64,000 bases of DNA, from contig JAQMRL010000006.1 of NCBI GenBank assembly GCA_035578175.1, forward strand, positions 57,577,001 to 57,641,000. The letters run 5' to 3'. The notes beneath the pieces were generated by a model. That model saw only the letters and a program-made list of their open reading frames with translations, did no database searches and was not told the origin of the DNA. The stretch is from Catonia carolina (taxonomy: Eukaryota; Arthropoda; Insecta; Hemiptera; Achilidae). This document shows, in pieces, positions 56,040 to 64,000 of this stretch. The position numbers and the translations under genes were made by a program. Position 1 is the first letter of the stretch, and each line of letters begins with the position of its first letter.

Positions 56040-56553
56040 CTGTTTAAAAATATTTTGGCATTGTTTCCTTCAGGATATATTACAGGAATGTGAGAGCAAT
56101 TAACTGCCCCAATCGCTCCAGGGAATTAACCAATCTCTAAAAGTCCTGCATAACTTTTTCTTTTTCACCCTCATCTGGAAACTGACTGTAACTGGGAGCT
56201 TATGAAACAATTGCCTCTGAAACTTTTCTTATATATCGACTCACTGATGTTTACGAAACGCCAATTAAGACACCATTTGCTATTTGGAAAGAATCTGTAG
56301 CGTAAAATCTAAGCGCCAAAAGCAGTTGTTGCAGTGATGTAAGTGGTCTGTTTCTGTTAGTAGAATATTCCAACCTTCCTCCTTGTTGTTCAAGAATCGT
56401 CAAGACTATGCGTTCTGAGAGCCTATACCTTGCAACAAAATTTTTGTCTTCCATTGAGTGGAAATCATCTCGTCTTACTGGTAACTTACGTTCCGGCCCT
56501 ATATTTCCGAGCATTTGAAAACACATAATTTCAACATCAAAATTATCATCCAT
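56040..56553 (-). pseudogene. HARBI1-like Harbinger transposase, N-terminal half, decayed
   Basis: From ATG 56553, 100 residues are open: KNFVARYRLSERIVLTILEQ, PLTSLQQLLLALRFYATDSF and QIANGVLIGVS, the hallmark N-terminal block (F--RYRLS, LQ-L-ALRF-ATGSFQ---GD--GVS). In the same register with stops follow SVSRYIRKVSEAIVS and SQFPDEGEKEKVMQDF. After a frameshift, FPGAIGAVNCSHIPVIYPEG and NNAKIF appear. At the position where Harbinger nucleases have their first catalytic Asp (IGAxDC) this copy has Asn (GAVNCSH). The remaining catalytic residues would lie in the deleted part. It is dead. Confidence 0.85.
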
Positions 56554-57329
56554 TTTAAATGAAAATATTGTCTGGTCAAAAATAGGCCTAGATGCTCACA
56601 TTAAATTACAAATTAAGATTAATAAATATTCCACAATCTTTAAAAACTATTTCAAACCACATAATCACATTTTAACCACTTCAATGACAACAGTTTTAAC
56701 AAAAAATGACAATGATAATCTGGAATATACTTTAATGCTCAAGTCTGTAAAAACGTACGTCTATATTTATTTATAATTACTAAATTAATATAATTCATTA
56801 TTATTTATGTAGATAAAGCAAATAACATTCAGATAAATATCACAATTTCGATAAGTCTAAATAAGCATATTTTTTTCAAATAGAATTAACACTGCTTTAG
56901 TTCAAATCCGATCAAATAATATGACTGCCCATTTGACGACCGTCAAATTCAAATGTTTATTTGACCTTGGTTAAAAATAACTAGCATTGGTGAAACAAAT
57001 TACTACTAATTTAACCATTGTTATATTTTTAACCGTGGTTAAATGACTTGACTGAGGCTGGGGAAACTGGCCACCATACTGCTGTCAAATAATTTAAGAT
57101 TAGCCTACCTCAATTAAATTAATTACAAAACTTAAGATTAAACTAACTTGACAATAAGTAATACTTGGTCACTTAAATCAAAACAAATTAAAATGAAGGA
57201 ATCAAAATAGAAAGAAGCATTTCTACCAGAGTGATTTTTTAGTTCTGTTACCCAATTGTTAATGTCTGGTAATTTTCTTCTTATAAAAGAAAACTTTTTT
57301 TTGTGAAACGAAGTTAGTAGCCTTACTCA

Positions 57330-57910
57330 ACCGGTAGATTTATACAACAGTGTGAGTTGATTCTCCTTCAGCTGTGTAAAATGTTGTGCCGTTTGCAGTC
57401 GTGTTACGAAAAGAATATCTTTTACCCTAGAACAATGGGTTTTCATTCTTGAACAATATTTTGCTAAGAAATCGTTCGCAATACGAAGGATAAAATTTCA
57501 AGTTTTTACTTCTGAACACTCGAATACATAAACCAACTTGCGAGTAAAGTTTTCGTAAACTTTGCCTTGGAGAATTATTGAGCAATCTTATTTTCACATT
57601 CTTTAAAACGTTATCTGTCAAAAGAGTAGGTTGACCTTTACGTTTTCTGTCGCCAACACTACCTGTCTCTCGAAATCGGTTTGTTAGCCTAGAAATTGAC
57701 ATTTTCTCTGGTGGAGGAAAACCAAAATATTTAATTTTAATTTTTTTTTTACACTCGCGTACGATTTTGTAGGAAAATATTGTTCTAGAATGAAAACCCG
57801 TTATTCTAGGGTAAGATACATTTTGTTCATAGTACGACCTGAAACGGCACAAAACTTTACACATTCAAGGAAAATTAACTCACATTGCCGTGTCTATACC
57901 GGTTGAGCAG
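57330..57910. mobile_element. Tc1/mariner-type (DUF4817-like) transposon relic with head-to-head 5' ends
   Basis: Arms 57330-57463 and 57773-57910 are imperfect inverted repeats; each ends in an ACCGGTTGAG / CTCAACCGGT motif. Each arm carries the start of the same transposase in outward-to-inward orientation: on plus RISFTLEQWVFILEQYF near 57410-57460, on minus the equivalent start near 57820-57770. The minus copy continues into the DNA-binding region. The layout is that of an inverted duplication of one element's 5' end rather than ordinary short terminal repeats. Confidence 0.6.
57427..57864 (-). pseudogene. Tc1/mariner-type transposase N-terminal region, frameshifted
   Basis: The minus frame includes FGFPPPEKMSISRLTNRFRE, then TGSVGDRKRKGQPTLLTDNV and LRKLYSQVGLCIRVFRSKNL. 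This is the helix-turn-helix block (P----SRL--+F-ETGSV--R---GRP--LT, then S-R--A---GI) of transposases annotated DUF4817 or Tc1/mariner-like in insects. The true start lies in a neighbouring frame (MNKMYLTLE, stop, RVFILEQYFPTKSYASV), so the first residues of the long open frame are out of register. An in-frame stop and the frameshift inactivate it. No DDE domain follows, because the left arm of the inverted repeat begins. Confidence 0.7.
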
Positions 57911-58329
57911 GGCTGCCAACTTCATGTCACAAAACAAAATTTCCGTTTCTTAGAAAAAAATTACCATAAATGAACAACTGGATAACAGGACTAAAATATC
58001 ACTCTGTAATTTCAATTTCTGAGAGTTTCTATTCAAAATATTCCATTCATCACAATCCGTTACCCTTGTTCAATACACAACACTTCATAGCATTCAAAAT
58101 TTCCTAAAATAAAAATTTATTTCTTTAGCAATTTCAAGAATGTCACTGTACAAAGCTGCAATATGTAGTAGCTACTTTGTTATGAAAGGCTCCAAAAGTT
58201 TCTCCACAGTGTAGCCAAATTGGTCGTAAACTGATTTTTACAGGAGGATTTTAAAATGTAGTGAGAATTTGGATTAAGAATCTATTATTTCGTAAGACAT
58301 GTGAAACTTAGAGTCTGAGCATGAACTAA
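57911..58329. other. Non-coding DNA without recognised features
   Basis: No gene or repeat copy recognised. Confidence 0.4.
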
Positions 58330-58640
58330 ATAAATCTTGTGGATTTTTTAATTTCCTACAACTTTAATTGATACACTTCTTCCGTAAAATTGCTTCTTAA
58401 GGCCGTAATCTTAGAAATACAAATTTTTCCACGAAAGCTCAGCCCTAAAGAATCAGCAATCATCCTGTAGTGGATATAAAAGTAGTAACCGCGGCGATTT
58501 TTAAAAGAATTGTAGAAGCTGTTTATGAAATATCGCGAAAAGTTAAAAATCACAAGAGTAAACTAGAAGGCTACTTCCAGTTGACCGATTTTAATTGCCA
58601 ACATTTTGTCGGGTCTGGTGCGTAATTTAAGTTCTAAGTT
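58330..58640 (+). repeat. Dispersed repeat family C, copy 3
   Basis: Shares AAGGCCGTAATCTTAGAAAT, a GCTCAGCCC-A-AGAATC-GC block, ATCGCGAAAAGTTAAAAATC, and CAGTTGACCGATTTTAATTG followed by TCGGGTC with the copies at 23690 and 60440. Confidence 0.6.
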
Positions 58641-59599
58641 TCAATTTTGTACGATATGCCATTCTCGAATCTTTTTTTCACACAAACAAAGATACACACA
58701 GACAAATAAATCGCTGGATACCTGTTTTTTGGCTTCAGGGGGTTTGGAAATGTGTATTTCTAGTGAAAAAGATTTGAAAAACTATTCATGAAACAATCCA
58801 TTTATCCCTAAATATTCATATTGGGCAAACGAAAGTAATATGTTTGATAAATTTTTGTAAAATTGTCGAAATTATTTTGTCTTAAAAAATATCTGCCAAG
58901 CGCAAATAATACCTTACGTAAATTTATAGCATCGCAATATACGGGTTTTAGTCAAAAATTGCGAAAAAGCTTTCACTTTTTAAAAGCTTTTAAATATTTT
59001 TATAAAATCGGTTAGAACAATTTATATACTTAGGGTAGAGACAGAAGTCAGATTCCAAAAATATATAAACCGACTAAATAAACAGACTTTGAAAAGACGT
59101 AAATTTTATGTTAAGTAGACGATAAGTTAAATTATCTGAAGTGAAAGCGGTACAGTGAAATAACTCTAAAAGTATTTCTTTAGTTACCAGCACACATTGA
59201 TTTTCAGTAAAAAGAGAAAAAAGAGTTGACTTAGCTAAAGAAAGGACTTTGTGGTGCAGGCTTAAATTAACTTTCAACTTGGACACACAAGAAAAATTAC
59301 TTTTGAGATTTGGGTGTAAGATGCGCATCTGTGCACAGAATTCTAAATTTTTTAGTCACGTTAATCTGAAACTTTAAACGTAGTTAACTGTTTAAGATGG
59401 AAGGATTAATTTTATTAATGCAATATACTTTTGCTGATAGTTTTTTAATGTTTTCATCAATTTATAACAAACGTTAATTTTTGTTAAAAAAATATTTGTC
59501 AGAATTTCATCCATTCTTTAATTACCAAAATTATTCAGAACTACGTTACAACTGTTATATATGTTTATAACTGCATTTGGTGCCATTTTTGTAAATTTT
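58641..59599. other. AT-rich DNA without recognised features
   Basis: The frames at 58606-58791 and 59074-59328 show no family signature and are probably fortuitous. Confidence 0.4.
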
Positions 59600-60130
59600 T
59601 TCATTTATTATTTTGTTTTATCCATCCTTCACACCCAGATGCCATAAACTATAAGATAGCAACAAACAGCTTATGGATTTTTAATCTACACAAAATTTTA
59701 ATGGACATAATTTGGGTTTGAAGTCCCGGATTTTTCCAGAAGTAGCACAAACCTGGAAATCAAAATATCAAGGTCAGAAACTACGAGGTACAAGAACAAC
59801 CGGTACCGGTCAAAACGGGAAGTGAAAAGTGGAAGTGGACTGGAATTTGGAAACAAAAATAGTTTCATTCGATTCCTCTTAAAGATTAGATACAGAAATC
59901 ATTGAGTTTGAAATTGCGGTATCGATCAGAAGTGGCCCTTAACCAAAAGTTAAGACATTAAAATTGGAATTTGGAAACCAAAATAGTGACATTCGATTCC
60001 TTTAAAAGATTAGGTACATAAATCATCTAGTTTGAAGTTCCGGTATCAACCGTAAGTTGCTTAAAACCGGAAGTCAAAAAATCAAAGCCGGAATTTCGAA
60101 ACAAAAATAGTGTCATTCGATTTTTCTTAA
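59600..60130 (+). repeat. Dispersed repeat family D, copy 2, with 125-bp tandem units
   Basis: After a head shared with 52660, a unit of about 125 bp is repeated roughly three times: GTTTGAA-TTCCGGTAT, AAAACCGGAAGT, AATC-AA-CCGGAATTT-GAAAC, AAAAATAGTGTCATTCGATT, and a TTAAAGATTAGATAC link. Unit starts are at about 59905 and 60030, with a partial, more diverged unit before them. Confidence 0.7.
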
Positions 60131-60249
60131 CCCTTTCTTACCCAGTGAGGCATAGAAGTCACATTGGAGTGAAATAACAGACATAAAAACTTTAATTGTT
60201 AGCGACTACTTTTGGTTAAAGAGCGCTGGATGTGAAGTGTAATAATTTT

Positions 60250-60328
60250 CTGTACCCTAGCCAGGAATCGAACCTGAGACCTCCGCTTTGCAGTGTAAGA
60301 TGCTGACCACTACGCCACGGACGTGACC
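60250..60328 (-). repeat. tRNA-like SINE head (Cys-type anticodon loop)
   Basis: On minus: A box TGGCGTAGTGGTCAGCAT, an anticodon-loop-like CTGCAAA, and B box GGTTCGATTCC. The acceptor ends do not pair well. A conserved-looking extension continues to about 60140 (TTATTACACTTCACATCC and further), so a SINE is more likely than a tRNA gene. Confidence 0.6.
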
Positions 60329-60439
60329 ATTAGTTGCTTTTTAAAGAATGTGAAGTAAGTCTTTCTTCACATTCTCTTACGAAGTAAGTATTTAAAATAT
60401 AACCTGTTTAAACGTGAGGAACAATGCAAAATTAAATAA

Positions 60440-61060
60440 CTAACCTAATTTTAACCATGGAGTGGATAACGCTAAATGAAAACCAATTTTGGTTAACTTA
60501 ATAGTATAGGAAATCACTAATTGTTGATACTCTGTACAAATAACTGTTGAACATAAAAGTTGTAGAGGTCTTAATTTTTTATTACTTTACCTCATTTAAC
60601 ATTTGGCCGTAAAATGCATTCAAAATCTTCAATGCTTAAAGCAAACCATTTTGTTACAAAATGTACTATTGTCAGTGTCAATAGACACTGAACTAAGTGC
60701 TGCAGAAAAATGTTAAAACAGCAGCTGTTTTTTTTTAATTTTTTACAACTGAATTTATTAACTTTGCCCTAAAATAGATATTAAGGACGCACTCTAATAA
60801 GTCACTACGAAATTTAACCCCCGATGAATATCTGCACGCATTACACTCGCCCTAATTTGTAGAGTACAAAAAGAAATATATGATGTGATTTAAGTGAAAA
60901 TTTAAGCCATTTTTGAGAAAATCGCAAAAAATGGAAAAAATTGTACGAATACCCTTCTACTTCCGATTGACCGATTTTGATGAAACTGGTTTTTTCGGGT
61001 CTATTTAGTTTAATCTAGTTTTTCGGGTCGATTTTAAAAAATCAACGTGAAAACCATAGC
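60440..61060 (+). repeat. Dispersed repeat family C, copy 4
   Basis: Runs from CTAATTTTAACCATGGAGTG through AGGAAATCACTAATTGTTGA, TTTTTGAGAAAATCGCAAAA and TCCGATTGACCGATTTTGAT to the TTTTTCGGGTC end, in the same order as the other copies. Confidence 0.6.
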
Positions 61061-61189
61061 CTAATATTATAGCCTTATTTTATAACCTTATCATCCTCAT
61101 TATCACCTTATTATCCTCATCCTTATCATTATTTTAACCTATCATAGCCTTATTATTATTCACCGGGGCCGACGACACGTGGGAAAACC

Positions 61190-61834
61190 ATGTTTGGAAA
61201 ATTGGTGGCCCTGAAAAAAGCCGTTGTTGGCGGTCGAAAGCGGAGCCCGAAGAGTGACGGCTCGGCTACCGGGTTTAGGCTCAGCCTTCCCTCAGCGGCA
61301 GTAGGGTCCTCACTGCAGCGTGGCAGTGGTGGCTCGAAGAGCCCCTCAGTGTCGGGTCAGCGTAGGCCATCCGCCGATAGCGCGGCCGAGGCAGTTCTCT
61401 CTGGGTCGGCGAAGGCTGACCGGTGCGGGAATACAGCGTCCGCCACCGCTAGCGAAGACGAGATGGTGTGTTTGGTCTCGGCTGGCCTCTTCTTCTTTGG
61501 TCTGGAGCTCTTCTTTCTTGGTCTTCTTTGGTTGAGAGTTAAATGAAGGGCCAATCTAGCAAAATCCGAAATCCATGTTGAGAGGGCTAAGAAGCCCTAT
61601 GTTGGCAACTCAAGAAGAACTAATGCAACTCAAGGAATATGGAGGATTGTAAACCTCACTCTCGCGGACCAGGGCTGTCGCTTAAATTCCTCTCCGGCGA
61701 GTCCACTTCAAGGTGAGGGAAGGCACTGTAGACTCTGCGCGTCTGTAGCCCTCCGCGCAGCAGGCAGGTACTGGGACCGTCTACAGGCGCTAATGTTGGT
61801 AGAGCGACAACAGGAAAGAAAGTTTTTTTCTTAA
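61190..61834 (+). pseudogene. CpG-rich reading frame with one in-frame stop, possible LINE ORF1
   Basis: From ATG 61190 one frame runs 215 codons, interrupted only by TGA at 61544-61546. The first part is basic and Ser/Gly-rich (MFGKLVALKKAVVGGRKRSP, SLPSAAVGSSLQRGSGGSKS). Before the stop it becomes hydrophobic (LFFFGLELFFLGLLWLRV), which may reflect a local frameshift. After the stop it reads RANLAKSEIHVERAKKPYVG, GIWRIVNLTLADQGCRLNSS and RHCRLCASVALRAAGRYWDR. GC and CpG content are far above the surroundings. I do not recognise a named domain. The composition suits the 5' part of a GC-rich LINE ORF1, and R1-type LINEs exist in the window, but that link is inference. Confidence 0.4.
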
Positions 61835-62996
61835 AGTGGTAATTAAAACTTAAAGTATTATAAAAGTTACAAAATTTAATGGTGAAAAAGTATCTCCTCA
61901 GTTTCAATTGGTTTACTATTATTTATTTATTTATTATATACCGTTTTTTTGTTTTGTTTAATTGGTTGTTCGATAACTGATTTCATTAACGAAAGCAATT
62001 AGTCACTCCCTAGGGTAATGTAGAGGGAGATAAAATAGAACCTCCCACACGTACATTTATAATGATATTTGATTACACTCAAATATTTCACGTCGATCAT
62101 AACTTCTATTTACTGTTTAAGTATCTTATAAACTTAATTGAATTAACTTTAGATTCTAAAATTTCTAATATAACAGGAAGCTAAAATACATAACAAAGTT
62201 TTTGGTACGTGAACTACTTTGCTAACTCTTTTGTAGGTTATAGTTTCTTAGCTGAAACAACTTTATTTGTTTAATATATCGCACTGTTTTTCTTTCAGTT
62301 TCTTAGTTCAGTTTCAGTGTATTATAAAGGTTGGTTTGGAGGTCTACGAAGAACTTTAACAAAGTTCATATCTTGCTACCAACTTGTCGCCTTCCTGTTA
62401 GTTACAGAGTAATTAATGACACCGCAGCAACGTGATTGTTCACAAAATTTTAATAGTTTTAAAGCAATATTTTAATAATAATTTATTTTATTCAAATAAG
62501 ATTAATTATCCTTCACACTTAGAATATTTATTATCAAGTTTCATACTTCAAATTACTTTTGTTTTATACACTACAAATTATAAAATGTTATTTATATTCA
62601 GTATGTTTAGCAAAATTACTCTGTTGGTTATTTCTTACGTTAATATTACTGAAACTAATTACATTGTAAAATGTATATAGGGTTAATTACAATATCGTAA
62701 TTGCTATTAGTAATTACACTTGCACTACTTGAGGGTTTGTATGCGTCAAAGAAATGGCAATAAGATTAGTAATTAAATAAAACAAAATTTTTGTAATAAA
62801 CAAATGTTTGTTATAAACAAATGTTATAAATATGATAATGATAGACCATTACAATTTTTAAAAAATGGCAAATAGAACAAATGGGCTCCCATTAATAACT
62901 CAAAAGATGGATAGGTTTGTATTGAAAGAAAAACTTAAATTTAGAAAATCAAATCCTAATAACTTATCTGAAAAACTAATGTTTTTTTATTTTATT
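61835..62996. other. AT-rich DNA without recognised features
   Basis: Sharp return to AT-rich composition after the CpG-rich block. No supportable gene; the 82-residue frame at 62432-62680 is AT-driven. Confidence 0.4.
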
Positions 62997-63185
62997 TTAA
63001 TTGAACCCCAACCATCAAAGTACACCGGTAACCACTGTCTAGTATTCAAATTCGTATAAAAGTAACTACATTTACTAGGATTTGAAGGCTCCTGGTTTAA
63101 ATCCTAGTAAAGGTAGTTACTTTTATACGGATTTGAATACTAGACAGTGGTTACCGGTATACGTTGATGGTTGGGGTTCAATTAA
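62997..63185. repeat. 90-bp-arm hairpin formed by an inverted SINE B duplication
   Basis: Arm 62997-63086 is the near-perfect reverse complement of 63096-63185, around the nine bases GGCTCCTGG. The right arm is continuous with SINE family B; the left arm is an inverted copy of the same part. Confidence 0.9.
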
Positions 63186-63315
63186 CCATACTCTCCTAGG
63201 AATGGTCGGCCTGGGTCTGTACAAGACTACACCTCATTTACACGTCATACACAACATCTTCATCTTATTGGGTCATGGGGTTGCTTATTGTTCTGAATTG
63301 AACAGATTGCAACGT
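63096..63315 (+). repeat. SINE family B, copy 2
   Basis: Begins within the head at the B-box-like GGTTTAAATCC and follows copy 1 (23170-23385): CGGATTTGAATACTAGACAG, GGTTACCGGTATACG, CTGTACAAGACTACACCTCA, ACACGTCATACA and GGGTCATGGGGTTGCTTATT. Confidence 0.65.
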
Positions 63316-63791
63316 ACACAAATTAGGAATAAAAAAAATTTATTTTACGTATTTTAAAACAGCTCAATTAAATAATTTTTTTCAACAGAGTATATTATAT
63401 TTCTAAATTGACGCAACAAAAACTACTGCAAAACAGTACCTCTTACTTTCTTAATTAATGTACGTAACCTTTCGTGGATGAAATTAATTTCACGTTACCT
63501 GGTTCAGTTTCATATTTACTTATGAGTTGGCGTAAAATTAAAAAGGGAAAGTGTTTTCCTGGATAGAACTCTGTTTTTAAAGACTCAGAAGTCATCAAAA
63601 GTTCATCACATATTTTTAATTTCATTTTTTCTCAAAAATAATGGATAGAGATATATCTTCGTCTCTTGAGTGACGTGACGTATGTGGATATTCCCATAAA
63701 TAGAATTAACTGAAAAAAATTATTTATAAATTGAATTTTAAAATAAAAGGTAAAAATCTAGACGTACAAAGATTGTTTAAAGGAAATTATC
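63316..63791. other. AT-rich DNA without recognised features
   Basis: Nothing supportable between the SINE and the candidate small frame. Confidence 0.4.
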
Positions 63792-63971
63792 ATGATTACA
63801 TTGAACAAACGTAACTCATGTAATATAACGAGCAAATATAGCACGACTGATACGGACAGAAGGAAGACTGAACACCACCCTCGTGGCAGCCAGGAAAGAC
63901 TGGTAAGCAGTAGTGACAGCTCAGCTTCCACTGGCGCAATTTTCCTGAAATATTTAGATATTTTGGCATAA
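63792..63971 (+). CDS. Candidate small ORF or first coding exon, unidentified
   Basis: ATG at 63792 opens 59 codons: MITLNKRNSCNITSKYSTTD, then TDRRKTEHHPRGSQERL, then VSSSDSSASTGAIFLKYLDI and LA before TAA. The stretch 63850-63940 is much less AT-rich than its flanks, as coding DNA would be here. A plausible splice donor (AGACTG|GTAAGCAG) falls after residue 37, so the real exon may end there with the rest outside the window. No domain is recognised, and it may be chance. Confidence 0.25.
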   Translation: MITLNKRNSCNITSKYSTTDTDRRKTEHHPRGSQERLVSSSDSSASTGAIFLKYLDILA

Positions 63972-64000
63972 TTTTGGTGACTATTAAGACAAATTTTAGT

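Larger units (their letters stand above)
55159..57072 (-). mobile_element. PIF/Harbinger-type element interrupted by a piggyBac-type MITE
   Basis: The left end GGCCGGTTTTACCAACATTG and the right end, which reads GGCCAGTTTCCCCAGCCTCA on the complementary strand, are Harbinger-style termini. Subterminal TGGTCAA/TTGACC motifs cluster at both ends. The minus strand encodes the first half of a HARBI1-like transposase; the second half is missing. A 547-bp piggyBac-type MITE sits at 55427-55973. A three-base target duplication is not clear (flanks CAT and ACC). Confidence 0.8.

Noticed and set aside
60250..60328. A tRNA-Cys gene
   Set aside because: The loop reads CTGCAAA and the B box is good, but the acceptor stem does not close and a conserved extension follows.

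Overview
This window is AT-rich, intron- and intergenic-type DNA from an animal, almost certainly an insect. One recognisable host coding exon encodes the N-terminus of a leucokinin-type neuropeptide GPCR. Nearly everything else that can be read is mobile DNA of kinds common in insect genomes: Jockey, RTE-like and R1-like LINEs, tRNA-derived SINEs, PIF/Harbinger, piggyBac-type and Tc1/mariner-type elements. The mix suggests a TE-rich hemipteroid or polyneopteran insect, but the sequence alone does not fix the order or species.

Layout. 1-0.9 kb: a decayed Jockey-type LINE end, a tRNA-like SINE head and a dispersed repeat. 2.2-2.5 kb (minus): first coding exon of the GPCR, ending at a clean GTAAGT donor; the rest of the gene lies beyond the left edge. 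3.9-5.8 kb: a 1,862-bp self-complementary block made of two inverted repeats that abut exactly, as if a hairpin-capped 'dumbbell' had been opened at one nick. 7.4-8.8 kb: a pogo/Tigger relic with a lone LTR-like copy next to it. 8.8-13.3 kb (minus): a complete, apparently intact Jockey-clade LINE with ORF1, ORF2, poly(A) and a 13-bp target-site duplication. 14-31 kb: fold-back MITEs, SINEs, LINE relics, an R1-type fragment and a piggyBac-type MITE. 33.7-36.6 kb: an RTE-like LINE relic on minus abutting another LINE relic on plus. 39.8-43.6 kb: a gag-only element with two nearly identical ~0.85-kb direct terminal repeats. 43.7-43.9 kb: a candidate RFX (X-box) promoter with a short first exon on minus. 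47.4-48.4 and 55.2-57.1 kb: two Harbinger elements, the second split by a piggyBac-type MITE. 51.6-52.5 kb: a young 5'-truncated LINE with a 103-bp target-site duplication. 57.3-57.9 kb: a head-to-head Tc1/mariner-type transposase relic. 59.6-61.8 kb: tandem repeats, another SINE and a CpG-rich ORF. 63.0-63.2 kb: a 90-bp-arm hairpin built from a SINE.

The elements do not work together as an operon or pathway. The history read here is successive insertions: LINE beside LTR beside pogo relic, and piggyBac MITE inside Harbinger. Autonomous elements, above all the 8.8-13.3 kb LINE, are the plausible sources of enzymes for non-autonomous partners. The most unusual structures are the dumbbell-like block, the 103-bp target-site duplication, the microhomology template switch that enlarged one fold-back element, and the X-box-like motifs kept in all three LTR copies.
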